Shown here: positions 1-8,368 of the stretch, one piece after another
Numbering within the stretch: the first letter of the stretch is position 1
Layout: every line of letters starts with the position of its first letter
From: Paenibacillus shirakamiensis
GTDB lineage: Bacteria > Bacillota > Bacilli > Paenibacillales > Paenibacillaceae
Direction: 5' to 3'
NCBI RefSeq assembly: GCF_017874255.1
Contig: NZ_JAGGLD010000001.1
Coordinates: 1,302,001 to 1,366,000 of the forward strand
Length of the DNA stretch: 64,000 nucleotides
The notes under the pieces: generated by a model
Told to the model about the DNA's origin: nothing
The model's database searches: none
The model's input: the letters and a program-made list of their open reading frames with translations, nothing else
Program-made: the position numbers and the translations under genes

Positions 1-898
1 AAATCCTCGGATCCACGTCACAGCCTTGTTCGCTGATAATTAAAGGTTCGGATTCAGCTTGAATACGTCGGATTAACCCCGTTAATACCTTTCCTGCACC
101 TACTTCAACAAATTCTATCTCACCCAACCCCATAAGATAACGTATAGTTTCAGTCCATTTTACCGGAGAGGTTAGTTGTTTTACTAAATTAGTATGCATT
201 TCATCAGGTTGATAACATCTTGCATTAACATTGGATATCACGGGAATATCCAAGGGCTTAACTTGTATTGGAAATACATATTTCTCATATTCTTCGGCAA
301 TGGCCTCCATATAACGAGAATGAAAAGCTCCACTTGTTTTTAAGAGAACAGCCATACTTACACCTGGTACAGTCTCAAATCGGGTTATGGCTAATTTGAC
401 ATCCGCTAGAGGGCCTGAGATCACAATCTGTCTGGGAGAATTATAATTAGCAATATCTAAGCTTCGAAATCCATATTGTATTAAAACATCACGAACCCCT
501 TGTTCATCTAAGCCTATGATGGCAGCCATGCCACCTCCCTTAGCCCGGCTCATCAGCTCTCCTCTCATCTTCACAAGTTTAAGTCCTGTCTCAAAGTCAA
601 AAGCACCCGCTGCAAAAAGAGCATTATATTCCCCTAGACTATGACCTGCTGTGTAATCAGGTTTTCTACCAAGTTCTTGAACTTTCTTCATGTAATGAAG
701 TGCGTTAACCACATAGAGTGCAGGTTGAGTGAACTCAGTATGTTGCAGTTGATCCAAGGAATCATGAAGACAAAGTTCCTCAATGGAATAATCTAAAATA
801 GCATTAGCTTTCTGAGTGAAGACTGGAAACTCGGCGAACAATGAACCTCCCATACCTTTGAATTGTGAACCCTGACCAGGAAAAACAAAACAAACCAT
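1..898 (-). CDS. Discrete malonyl-CoA acyltransferase (trans-AT/FabD type), partial
   Basis: The protein loads malonyl units from malonyl-CoA onto acyl carrier proteins. The reading frame starts at an ATG at 898 and runs off the left edge, so the C-terminus is missing. The N-terminal PGQGSQ motif (residues 7-12) and the nucleophile elbow GHSLGEY (Ser87) are those of the FabD/PKS-AT family, and GAFHSRYM supplies the catalytic His. An AAGAAGG-type ribosome site precedes the ATG. The gene follows the PPTase gene by 18 nt. A free-standing AT beside an Sfp-type PPTase and a LoaP gene points to a trans-AT polyketide cluster rather than to housekeeping fabD, which normally sits with fabH/fabG/acpP. 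The family is certain; the trans-AT role is inferred. Confidence 0.9.
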   Translation of the reverse strand, partial: MVCFVFPGQGSQFKGMGGSLFAEFPVFTQKANAILDYSIEELCLHDSLDQLQHTEFTQPALYVVNALHYMKKVQELGRKPDYTAGHSLGEYNALFAAGAFDFETGLKLVKMRGELMSRAKGGGMAAIIGLDEQGVRDVLIQYGFRSLDIANYNSPRQIVISGPLADVKLAITRFETVPGVSMAVLLKTSGAFHSRYMEAIAEEYEKYVFPIQVKPLDIPVISNVNARCYQPDEMHTNLVKQLTSPVKWTETIRYLMGLGEIEFVEVGAGKVLTGLIRRIQAESEPLIISEQGCDVDPRI

Positions 899-916
899 AC
901 CTATCGCCTTCTTTCT

Positions 917-1696
917 TTATATGGAATGACTGTGATGTAATAGTTGAGTCACACGATTTTTTAGAAGATCCACATCTATAAGCAATGTGATGTTTCGAGG
1001 ATAGGTAATAGAGCACACAAAATCTTCTATAAAAAATATGAGAGATTGATATACTGAAAAATGTACAAACTCAGCTTTAAAGTAGCTAGCTTCTGCTGCA
1101 ACACTTTTAATTTCAAATAGCTCCATCGGAACGGTAAAACCCGTCTTAATTGCTTTTGATATAGACTCCTTTATAGTCCATCCTACAGTCATGGATCGAC
1201 ATCTTGATTCACAGATCTGTAGCAAGGATTTTTTTTCGCTCTCTGAGAAGTACTGCATCAATGTCTTCTCTTTCTTAACGTCCACTCTCTCAATATCAAT
1301 GCCCATTAAGAGATGTTTATGAAAAGCAATAGCTGTAGCTAATTGATGACTATGCGAAAGGCTTATGTCTACCTGGGTAGAAGGATAAAGAAGAACAGGC
1401 TGCTGAAATATACCATTATCTATGCAGATCTGATCAAATGCCAACTTGCCTGACCAAGTAGAAACGGCTTGTTTTGCAGCGAATCGACCTATTAAATAAG
1501 AATGTCTGCGCTTCATAAATTGAAGATGTAACCAATAATCATATTCTTGAGGGTGGAGACTAGGTCTAATCCATTCAGAGGTTTCTATGCTTGGAAGTTC
1601 TAGGCTGCAAAAGGCAATCACTACGGAATAGATGCCTTCACTTGATTGGGCTACGACAGGTTCTGCAAAGATATATTCCGTTTCTTCGATCTTCAC
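917..1696 (-). CDS. Sfp-type 4'-phosphopantetheinyl transferase
   Basis: The enzyme transfers phosphopantetheine from CoA to the serine of carrier domains in PKS/NRPS proteins. GIDIERV (Mg/CoA site) and WTIKESISKAIKTG (the WxxKEA-like motif) are the two family signatures. The frame is open up to an ATG at 1756, but that ATG lies on the edge of a terminator hairpin. The best-supported start is a GTG at 1696 with GGGGGA 9 nt upstream, giving 259 residues, slightly longer than Sfp. An ATG at 1720 has no ribosome site. It is the first gene of the operon that continues with the acyltransferase. Likely clients are the PKS to the left and possibly the NRPS at 57.4-61.2 kb. Confidence 0.9.
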   Translation of the reverse strand: MKIEETEYIFAEPVVAQSSEGIYSVVIAFCSLELPSIETSEWIRPSLHPQEYDYWLHLQFMKRRHSYLIGRFAAKQAVSTWSGKLAFDQICIDNGIFQQPVLLYPSTQVDISLSHSHQLATAIAFHKHLLMGIDIERVDVKKEKTLMQYFSESEKKSLLQICESRCRSMTVGWTIKESISKAIKTGFTVPMELFEIKSVAAEASYFKAEFVHFSVYQSLIFFIEDFVCSITYPRNITLLIDVDLLKNRVTQLLHHSHSI

Positions 1697-1721
1697 TACT
1701 ACATATCCCCCATTTTTCATA

Positions 1722-1753
1722 CAAAAAAGAGATTGGACCTGGGTCCAATCTCT
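1722..1753 (-). terminator. Intrinsic terminator in the leader of the PPTase-AT operon
   Basis: On the minus strand AGAGATTGGACC and GGTCCAATCTCT form a 12-bp perfect inverted repeat with a 2-nt centre, followed directly by six T. It lies between the probable promoter region and the GTG start of the PPTase, so basal transcription should stop before the coding region. This is the layout expected of a processive-antitermination target, and a LoaP gene is adjacent. Confidence 0.85.
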
Positions 1754-1756
1754 CAT

Positions 1757-2103
1757 ATTTATCTTGTAGCTTTTCAGAAATTCCTTAAAAGGACATAACT
1801 CCCCATTTCATCCCTATTCAACTAATTGGAAATGAATGTAAATTTAGTATTTATGACTCATAAATGGATCAACGTGCCTAAACATCGATTGATTCTTTAT
1901 GAACTCTTATGAAAAGCTTATCAAATAAATTTATAATTGTAAATATATAGACTTTATATATGTTTATTCAAATTATGACAAAGAATATCATACATCGACA
2001 ATTAACTCCGTTGATTAAACATATGAACGATGATAGAGTTTTACTTACACAATTTCCCTTTGATAGCGTTTACTTGATTTCATTATGTACATGGAGGGGC
2101 TAA
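1757..2103. promoter_or_regulatory. Divergent promoter/leader region between PPTase operon and loaP
   Basis: This AT-rich 347-bp region has no convincing gene. It must hold the loaP promoter (plus) and the leader of the PPTase operon (minus). A perfect palindrome, ATTTATGACTCATAAAT at 1849-1865, could be an operator or, in RNA, a short hairpin. Several TATATA-like stretches at 1935-1965 are possible -10 elements in either direction. No known riboswitch fold was recognised. Confidence 0.5.
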
Positions 2104-2670
2104 ATGGGATGGTATGCTCTGTTTGTTCAGTCTGGTAAAGAGGAATGGATCCGAAGTGAGCTGCACAAGAAATTTGGAAACTCACAACTAGAATGCCTAA
2201 TTCCAAAAAGAACAATTCCAGAAAAGAAAAATGGGCGTTATTGCGATGTGACAAAAAAGATGTTTCCAGGCTATATTTTGCTTCATATTCAAATGGACTT
2301 TCCTACCTATTACAAAATTAATCAGATCCCCATGATCTACAGACTCCTAAACTATCATAATCTTAATTTAGCCAAAATTCATTATGATTTTCAAGCACCT
2401 CTAGAACAACAGGAAGCCTATTTCAAAGCTATACCCGATGAAGAAGTGGCACAAATTCTCAAATTAATAGGTCCAGACGAAACCTTAGGGTACTCCAGTG
2501 TGTTAATTGAAAATTCTAAAGTGATTGTCAAAAGTGGTCCCTTGAAAGATATGGAGAGCATTATAAAAAAAATAGATAAACATAAAAAACGAGCAAAGAT
2601 TATGGTACGTCTCTTCGAGAAAGAAGTAATGTTTGATGTTGGACTAGAGATTCTTTATGGATCTCTTTAA
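2104..2670 (+). CDS. loaP: LoaP-type transcription antiterminator (NusG paralogue)
   Basis: This 188-residue protein has an N-terminal NGN domain (WYALFVQSGKEEW, residues 3-15; KKMFPGYILL near 55-64) and a C-terminal KOW-type segment (VIVKSGPLKDMESIIKK). Family knowledge: LoaP proteins are specialised NusG paralogues that let RNA polymerase read through terminators in long antibiotic operons of Firmicutes (difficidin and macrolactin in Bacillus velezensis). The start has a GGAGGGG site 4 nt upstream. The gene is divergent from the PPTase-AT operon, whose leader holds a terminator, so that operon is its likely target. Housekeeping NusG is unlikely because the usual secE/rplK neighbours are absent and the sequence is divergent. 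Confidence 0.88.
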   Translation: MGWYALFVQSGKEEWIRSELHKKFGNSQLECLIPKRTIPEKKNGRYCDVTKKMFPGYILLHIQMDFPTYYKINQIPMIYRLLNYHNLNLAKIHYDFQAPLEQQEAYFKAIPDEEVAQILKLIGPDETLGYSSVLIENSKVIVKSGPLKDMESIIKKIDKHKKRAKIMVRLFEKEVMFDVGLEILYGSL

Positions 2671-2693
2671 TGCTGGAGGATTATATTAAAATA

Positions 2694-2721
2694 GGCTGAA
2701 TCCATGAATAAGGATTCAGCC
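2694..2721. terminator. Terminator-like hairpin between loaP and the MATE gene
   Basis: GGCTGAATCC and GGATTCAGCC form a 10-bp perfect stem around an 8-nt loop, placed between two converging genes. The T-rich side (TATTTTAAT) follows on the minus strand, so it serves the MATE gene best; it probably also ends loaP. Confidence 0.7.
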
Positions 2722-2733
2722 CATTGAGTTGGG

Positions 2734-4137
2734 TTAAGATACACTGGCAGCTGTTGAATCATCAATAAGCCTAATCTTTTTCCATTTACCAAATCTATAA
2801 TTCAGTAAATTCAAAGTTGTTGCTACAGCAAAACCCAGCGGAAAGCTCCACCATATCGCATTAAATCCGTGTGCATGACTCAAATAAATAGCTAAAGGAT
2901 TACGTACGAAGAGTAGTGCCGTGAATGAGACAAGCAAAGGTCCAATGACTGCACCAGAAGCTCGTATTACACTCGCAACAACAGTAAATATTCCAAATAT
3001 AATGAATGACCAGAGCGTAATATTATTAATATTCATTCCTAATTCGATTGCCTTTCCCTCAGATGGAAGGAATAACCCTAGAGCCTGACGATTGAAAAAA
3101 TGCAGTAAAACTACGATAATTCCCGTAAGTACAACATTGAACAGAACCCCAGTCCATGTTATTCGCGATACCCGGTCCCATCGACCCGCCCCAATATTCT
3201 GAGCGGCCATGGAAGTTACAGCCCCGCCTACAGCCATAGCTGGCATCTGAACATAATTGGAAATCTGACTTGCTACCCCAAAAGCTGCAGTTGCTTCAGA
3301 CCCATACGAATTCACAAGATGAATGAGGATTAAATTACTTAAAGAGACGACGACCAAATTCAATCCCATAGGTACACCTTTTTGTATAGTAATTCGAATA
3401 ATCTCCCAATCAAACCGAAGCAAATGACGCTCCTTTTTGGTAATACGCAGCATATACTTCTTCCTATATAGATACATCACGAGTAAAACAAAACTAAGAC
3501 ACTGAGCGATGAACGTAGCTATCGCTGAACCTGCAATTCCCATGGCAGGAATGGGCCCTATACCTCGAATAAGTATAGGATTTAGTCCAATGTCGATAAC
3601 CGCAGACAGTAAAAGAAAATAAAAAGGAGTTTTGGAATCGCCTGAACCACGTAATATAGCCATAACCAGATTAAAACCAAATAAAAAGGGCGTCCCTAGA
3701 AACATAAGTTGAGAGTATGTAACTGCCATGGATTTGGCGTCTGCTGGTGTATTCATCCAATCTAGGATGATTGGGGAGGCCACATAACCGAGAATGGACA
3801 CAATAATGGAAAGTGAAAAGAAAAACATGATACTGGTTCCAACCACTTTTTTGGCTTCTTCTATTCGCTTCGCTCCTAAATTTTGTCCAATCAGAATAAC
3901 TGATGCCATGGCCAGCCCGAATATGGAACTAATTAATAAGAACATGAGCAAATTAACATTTGATGTGGCGGCTAATGCGGTTTCTCCAAGAAAATTACCG
4001 ACCCATATGGCATTAATCGACCCGTTCAAAGATTGAAGCACATTTCCTAAAAGAATAGGAAGTGAAAAGAAAAATAGTGTTCTAACAATAGGACCCTGTA
4101 CTAATGATGAAGGCTCTGAAGGAGAAGATGTACTCAT
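2734..4137 (-). CDS. MATE family efflux transporter
   Basis: A multidrug/toxin extrusion antiporter that exports organic cations or other small molecules using a Na+ or H+ gradient. The 467-residue protein has about 12 hydrophobic segments; LPILLGNVLQSLNGSINAIW at the N-terminus and the related segment QISNYVQMPAMAVGGAVTSM in the second half reflect the two-fold MatE repeat. The frame is open to 4221, but the ATG at 4137 has an AAAGGAG site about 12 nt upstream and starts at MSTSSPSEPSSLVQGP, the usual position for the family. It may export the product of the neighbouring polyketide operon, but nothing in the sequence proves this. Confidence 0.92.
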   Translation of the reverse strand: MSTSSPSEPSSLVQGPIVRTLFFFSLPILLGNVLQSLNGSINAIWVGNFLGETALAATSNVNLLMFLLISSIFGLAMASVILIGQNLGAKRIEEAKKVVGTSIMFFFSLSIIVSILGYVASPIILDWMNTPADAKSMAVTYSQLMFLGTPFLFGFNLVMAILRGSGDSKTPFYFLLLSAVIDIGLNPILIRGIGPIPAMGIAGSAIATFIAQCLSFVLLVMYLYRKKYMLRITKKERHLLRFDWEIIRITIQKGVPMGLNLVVVSLSNLILIHLVNSYGSEATAAFGVASQISNYVQMPAMAVGGAVTSMAAQNIGAGRWDRVSRITWTGVLFNVVLTGIIVVLLHFFNRQALGLFLPSEGKAIELGMNINNITLWSFIIFGIFTVVASVIRASGAVIGPLLVSFTALLFVRNPLAIYLSHAHGFNAIWWSFPLGFAVATTLNLLNYRFGKWKKIRLIDDSTAASVS

Positions 4138-4391
4138 AATCAGACCAAACTCCTTTAAAAGTATAATACTTTTCCGTATAGGAAGCGAATTTATAATAAC
4201 ATTAATTACCATCGAATGCAATTTTAGTAACTCATCATTATAATCTGCGAATCATGATTCAAGTCATCTAAATTGAGGTATTATTTCATGTACAAAGATA
4301 CTTTTGTATCGAGATAATATGCGAAAACATGTACCCTTATTTTCATCGCTAAAGTATGTACACATTCCCTAAAAGAAGGCGAGGCATAATT

Positions 4392-4787
4392 ATGAAACTG
4401 AACCATTTAAATTTAACGGTATCTAATGCAATTGAGGTCCGGGATTTTTTGCAAAAATATTTTGGTCTGAAGACGTATACGACCGCGGGCAAAGCTTTTG
4501 TAGGTATGGTGGATGATGACGGATTTTTGCTCAATCTAATGCTTGGTAAAGAAATTAATTATCCAGAAAGCTTCCATGTAGGATTCCCCCAAGACACAAA
4601 AGAAGATGTAGATGCATTGAATCAACGTTTACAAGCTGACGGGTACGAAGTAAATGAACCTTCGGAAATGCACGGTTCATATACCTTCTATCTCAAAGCT
4701 CCTGGTGGTATTACGCTCGAAGCCTATACTCAACTTGATGGTGTAGATCCAAGCAAAGGCCCTTTCCCAGACTTCAGCAACATCTAA
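4392..4787 (+). CDS. VOC (glyoxalase/bleomycin-resistance) family protein
   Basis: A 131-residue single-domain vicinal-oxygen-chelate protein. MKLNHLNLTVSNA provides the N-terminal metal-ligand His (residue 4 or 5), and GGITLEAYT near the end carries the conserved glutamate, consistent with a beta-alpha-beta-beta-beta fold. Family members act as glyoxalases, dioxygenases or drug-binding immunity proteins; the substrate cannot be read from the sequence. The ATG at 4392 follows a GAAGGCGAGG site. It is transcribed alone, ending at a strong terminator. Its place beside the MATE pump would suit a resistance role, but that is only context. Confidence 0.85.
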   Translation: MKLNHLNLTVSNAIEVRDFLQKYFGLKTYTTAGKAFVGMVDDDGFLLNLMLGKEINYPESFHVGFPQDTKEDVDALNQRLQADGYEVNEPSEMHGSYTFYLKAPGGITLEAYTQLDGVDPSKGPFPDFSNI

Positions 4788-4800
4788 ATAAATATTGCAA

Positions 4801-4845
4801 AAGGATCCGCAGAGAAGAGCTTTTCTTCTTTGCGGATCCTTTTTT
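4801..4845 (+). terminator. Intrinsic terminator of the VOC gene
   Basis: A 17-bp stem (AAGGATCCGCAGAGAAG against CTTCTTTGCGGATCCTT, one G-T pair) with a short loop is followed by TTTTTT. Confidence 0.92.
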
Positions 4846-4863
4846 CTTAAAATTTTATTTTAT

Positions 4864-5019
4864 TTACTGATTATCTTTCTTCTCCAAAAGACTTTGTACA
4901 TCCTCTTGGAGACTGTGCAAAGACTGCTCCATCTTCTTCATCCGATGAATAATCGAGTATTGATTACCTAACATAGCTAAAAGCAATACAAATAAAATAA
5001 TTAAAATGACTAAATCCAT
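4864..5019 (-). CDS. Small membrane protein with coiled-coil tail
   Basis: A 51-codon frame begins at an ATG at 5019 with AAAGGAG 8 nt upstream and ends at TAA. Residues 2-17 form one hydrophobic helix (DLVILIILFVLLLAML) and residues 25-49 a charged heptad-like helix (HRMKKMEQSLHSLQEDVQSL). This resembles the short DUF-type membrane-anchored coiled coils common in Bacillales. No function is recognised. The good ribosome site and the plausible topology are the reasons for calling it. Confidence 0.7.
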   Translation of the reverse strand: MDLVILIILFVLLLAMLGNQYSIIHRMKKMEQSLHSLQEDVQSLLEKKDNQ

Positions 5020-5125
5020 ATGGTATGCTCCTTTAAATGAAGATCGATTAAACTAATTATTCCTTGTATCTGGATTATAGTGTAAATAAAAAATATAGTA
5101 TATTTCCTTAGATATGCAGTAAATT

Positions 5126-5162
5126 AAAAAAACCTTGTTAGGCTCATGCCTTACAAGGTTTT
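5126..5162 (-). terminator. Intrinsic terminator of the desaturase gene
   Basis: AAAACCTTGTAAGGC and GCCTAACAAGGTTTT pair (minus-strand view) around a 4-nt loop, followed by a run of T; it lies just past the desaturase stop. Confidence 0.88.
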
Positions 5163-5199
5163 GACCATGTGGATGGTTAAATTTTAAATTCGTATTTGT

Positions 5200-6216
5200 T
5201 TAGGAAGGACGGCCTGCATACTTTTTACGTTTCAGATAATTAAATCCAACATATCGCTTAGTTCCCTCGTCCCAAAGTCGGTAACTTAACGCCTGAAGGC
5301 TTAAGCGAATACCGATGGCAGGAACATTTTGAAGCGCAGCACTGCTGTTATGCAATCTTTCTAAATTATAATTTGTGACTTGTGGATCCAAATGATGAAT
5401 GTGATGAAATCCAATATTTCCTGTCATCCACTGCATAAGCTTTGGTAATTTATAATATGAACTGCCTTCCATGGCTGCACTCACGAAGTCCCAATCTTCT
5501 GCACGCTCATAATAAGTGTCTTCGAATTGATGTTGCACATAGAATAACCAGATCCCCGCTGCTCCTGCTAAATAAAGAATCGTTCCCTCGACAATGAGCA
5601 CTTCCTTCCAGCCCAGTGTCAGACACAATACCACCATCATGGCTATTAAAGCAGCATTTGTAATATAAGTGTTGATTCTTTCTTTACGTTTAGCATTTTT
5701 TCGATTCAAACGATAAGCCACTAGAAAAATAAAGATAGGTCCAAGCCCGAACAGTACCAATGGATTTCGATATAATCGATACCCCAAACGTCTCCATGGT
5801 GAGAGCGCAATATACTCATCTGTAGTCAACGTCCAAATGTCACCCGTACCTCTTAAGTTCAAGTTACCACTTGTCGCATGATGGATTGAATGTTCGTTCT
5901 TCCATTGTTCATAGGGAAAGAAGGTAAGAATTCCTGTAATCGTACCTACGATGGCATTCGTCTTCTTTTTTGAAAAAAACGATAGGTGACAACAATCATG
6001 GAATATAATAAAAGTTCGAACTACGAACCCGGCTGCTGGAATGGCCAGAGCTAAAGAAATCCAAATGGAGACAGATAAGCTCATATAAGCGAGAACCCAT
6101 AACAAGACGAAAGGTACTAGGGTATTAATTAACTGCCAGATACTCTTCTTTACATTAGCCTTCGTGTGGAGACCCAACTCTTTTTTCCAGCGGGTATATT
6201 CTTGTAGTGATTTCAA
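5200..6216 (-). CDS. des: Membrane fatty acid desaturase (Des type)
   Basis: This integral membrane di-iron desaturase probably introduces a double bond into acyl chains of phospholipids, as Bacillus subtilis Des does at position 5. The three histidine boxes are present: HDCCH, HSIHHATSGN and HIHH. The segment RGTGDIWTLTTDEY and the C-terminal RLWDEGTKRYVGF also match Des. The frame is open to 6279, but no ribosome site precedes the ATGs there. AAAAGGGG sits 6 nt before a TTG at 6216, giving 338 residues, close to the family length. The DesK/DesR sensor pair that controls des in Bacillus is not next to it, so cold regulation cannot be inferred from context. Confidence 0.9.
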   Translation of the reverse strand: MKSLQEYTRWKKELGLHTKANVKKSIWQLINTLVPFVLLWVLAYMSLSVSIWISLALAIPAAGFVVRTFIIFHDCCHLSFFSKKKTNAIVGTITGILTFFPYEQWKNEHSIHHATSGNLNLRGTGDIWTLTTDEYIALSPWRRLGYRLYRNPLVLFGLGPIFIFLVAYRLNRKNAKRKERINTYITNAALIAMMVVLCLTLGWKEVLIVEGTILYLAGAAGIWLFYVQHQFEDTYYERAEDWDFVSAAMEGSSYYKLPKLMQWMTGNIGFHHIHHLDPQVTNYNLERLHNSSAALQNVPAIGIRLSLQALSYRLWDEGTKRYVGFNYLKRKKYAGRPS

Positions 6217-6329
6217 ACGTTTCCCCTTTTCTTGGCACTCTTGGTCAACCATGGAATTTTGGATACAATGCTTGAACAATCTTGAATAATCATCCTAATA
6301 ATGTTTAACCTGTTCCGAACGACCAAATA

Positions 6330-6620
6330 TTATGTCTGATGATCTGACCTTTCCTCATCTGAAGGACAGGCTAAAGGACTTCTCATATCTGTCTTGGCTG
6401 AAAGCCTGTCTGGATTAGAGTAAAAATCAATAATGTCATCTACAGACGTAAAGCTAACACTTGCGTTTGAATCTTTTTTTGAATTAAATTGGATAAAAAA
6501 ACCACTTTCTGATGTTCTCACATCTGTATTGTATATGAGCATGGAATAACTTGCAGTACAATTTATGCTACATATAAGTAATGGTGCACTCCTGATATGA
6601 GAAAAAGCTGCCCCAAACAT
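6330..6620 (-). other. Gap 6217-6733: unresolved open frame, no supported gene
   Basis: The 517-bp gap between the desaturase and the GH18 gene holds a 96-codon minus-strand frame. Its C-terminal half is protein-like (SVSFTSVDDIIDFYSNPD), but no start codon with a ribosome site was found, and its 5' end overlaps the GH18 terminator. It could be a small hypothetical gene, a remnant or chance. It is listed so that the gap is described, not as a gene call. Confidence 0.2.
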
Positions 6621-6632
6621 TTGGGGCAGCTT
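6604..6632 (-). terminator. Intrinsic terminator downstream of the GH18-CBM6 gene
   Basis: AAGCTGCCCC and GGGGCAGCTT form a 10-bp GC-rich stem with an 8-nt loop; on the minus strand it is followed by TTTTTC. It lies about 100 bp past the GH18 stop. Confidence 0.88.
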
Positions 6633-6733
6633 GATTATGTCTCACATCGATCGAGCGATTACTAGATAGAGAAACAATATCACGTTATTAAATTGATGTC
6701 AAATTTCACATGATTAACAACATGAGTGTGAAC

Positions 6734-8170
6734 CTACTTTGTGAAATGAATCCAGTTCAAATTAGGCTCTCCCGAAGCAAGGAACACACGTAACTTTTGA
6801 TCTCCGATGGGTAACGTGATGTTCGTACTCACCGTTTGCCACGTTTGATATCCGCCAGTCTTAGGAATATTGATCGTTGCCAAGATCGCACCTGCATCAT
6901 TTTTAATTTGAAATTTACCCCCAGTAACTGCACTAGCTACTCTAAATTCCATTTTGTACGTACCCGGGGTCTGCACATTTACGTTATAATCCATCCAATC
7001 TCCTGGGTCAATATATCCAACATCTAGTCCACCGCCTGTATCAGTTGTTGTCTCATTGACAACGCCTTGCATGGCACTATAATTTTCTGCTTCGATCTTC
7101 CCTGGAATCGTAGGTGCATTCGGTGTTGGCCCAGCGGAATGGATCGCCTGCCAAAAGCTCGTATCTTCGAGTCCCATAGACCACATCGAAATACCAGCTA
7201 AGTGATACTTCGTATATAGGCTAGATTTTTCCGTAATACTGCGTATGTTCTCATACCAGACTACATGATTTGATCCATCGGTTGCCTTATACGTCAAGTA
7301 AGGAGAGGATGATGCAGCATCCCACTGGGTAGTAGCATGGGTACGAGAGATTAAGTTAGGAATCTCTTTCCAAGGGACTTGTGTGTCGTCGTTTGCATTA
7401 TTGGTTGTTAGATTCCAATCATATCCATATGCAGGCAATCCCATAAGCACTTTAGCAGGAGCGACTGTTGATACCGAAAATTGTAAAGACTGATCGATCC
7501 AGTCCTTCCCGGCAACCGGACCTGGGGAGGACCAAGGGCCATTTTGGTCATAGGTCATGACCTGCATATAATCCACATTTTGGCCCAGCGAAGCATAATC
7601 AAATGCGCCAGCCCAATCATCATTAGGATCATCCACAATTTTAGCTGGAACCGAAATAAGTGTCTGATATCCCAGCGGTCGCAACGTGTTAGCTAAATCA
7701 CGGATGAAGCTGCTTAGCGCATTACGATCGGTTTTAAGGACACTCTCAAAGTCGAAATTCACTCCTTTATATCCATTGTTTTTAACAAGTGTAACTAAGT
7801 TGGAGATGGCTTTGTTTTTTACCGTTGAATTAGTTAACACCGCATGGGCTACGGCTGGATCAAAATCATTGGTGCCATAGTTAGATATACAAGCATACGT
7901 TGCAATATTTTTGGATTTCGCAAAAGACACGGCCTGAGTGGGAACGGTTCCCACAATAACGCCTTGACTATTGAAATTAAAACTATCCGTAGACATGTGC
8001 GTAATATAACTATAATTCGTGTTCAATGACTCATCTGAGGCCTGATCGGGTGTGTAATAGCCTAAAATTACAGGTGAGCTGGCAGCTTGGGCAGTAGGTA
8101 TACTAGTGAACAATAGTCCTGAGAACAGCGTAGCAATAACCGATAATTGGGTAAGATGATTTAATTTCAT
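6734..8170 (-). CDS. Secreted GH18 glycosidase with C-terminal CBM6
   Basis: A 478-residue exported enzyme predicted to hydrolyse beta-1,4-GlcNAc linkages (chitin or chitin-like glycan). The signal peptide ends near TAQA-A (residue 29/30). The GH18 domain covers residues 32 to about 345; NFDFE places the catalytic acid at Glu142, preceded by Asp140. MTYDQ and the C-terminal GISMW are further family landmarks. The first acidic residue of the classical DxxDxDxE is Asn, as in the YaaH/YdhD branch. A CBM6 module follows a short Pro-rich linker (from IEAENYSAMQG; sugar-site region DPGDWMDYNV). It is a close paralogue of the protein at 12.7-13.7 kb, which lacks the binding module. AGGAGG precedes the ATG. 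An AAAGTTTAAACCTTT element lies 106 bp upstream. Confidence 0.9.
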   Translation of the reverse strand: MKLNHLTQLSVIATLFSGLLFTSIPTAQAASSPVILGYYTPDQASDESLNTNYSYITHMSTDSFNFNSQGVIVGTVPTQAVSFAKSKNIATYACISNYGTNDFDPAVAHAVLTNSTVKNKAISNLVTLVKNNGYKGVNFDFESVLKTDRNALSSFIRDLANTLRPLGYQTLISVPAKIVDDPNDDWAGAFDYASLGQNVDYMQVMTYDQNGPWSSPGPVAGKDWIDQSLQFSVSTVAPAKVLMGLPAYGYDWNLTTNNANDDTQVPWKEIPNLISRTHATTQWDAASSSPYLTYKATDGSNHVVWYENIRSITEKSSLYTKYHLAGISMWSMGLEDTSFWQAIHSAGPTPNAPTIPGKIEAENYSAMQGVVNETTTDTGGGLDVGYIDPGDWMDYNVNVQTPGTYKMEFRVASAVTGGKFQIKNDAGAILATINIPKTGGYQTWQTVSTNITLPIGDQKLRVFLASGEPNLNWIHFTK

Positions 8171-8275
8171 AATGATCCTCCTAAGTTAAGTGTATTTTGA
8201 TACATAAAAGAAGCTTACAACTCAATTCTTCTCTTCCTTCACTAAATATATAGAATCATGGCAGTCCCCCTCTCA

Positions 8276-8296
8276 AAGTATAAAGGTTTAAACTTT
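8276..8296 (-). promoter_or_regulatory. Putative operator shared with the chitin-sugar operon
   Basis: On the minus strand this contains AAAGTTTAAACCTTT exactly, the same 15-mer found twice upstream of the LacI-led operon (17278 and 17320); over 21 bp it matches those copies at 19 positions. It lies between the divergent GH18-CBM6 and I9-like genes and could control either or both. Confidence 0.6.
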
Positions 8297-8368
8297 TTGA
8301 TGCAGATGTGCAACAATATGTCTTTTTATGTCGTTTGGGATACTGACTACATTCTAGGAGGACTACAA

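Noticed and set aside
804-1016. A 70-codon minus-strand frame across the acyltransferase start
   Set aside because: It overlaps the acyltransferase and PPTase genes out of frame and has no ribosome site of its own; its resemblance to coding DNA comes from the real genes.
2104-2670. The NusG-like gene as housekeeping nusG
   Set aside because: secE and the L11/L1 ribosomal genes are not adjacent, and the neighbours are biosynthetic genes with a leader terminator, which fits LoaP.
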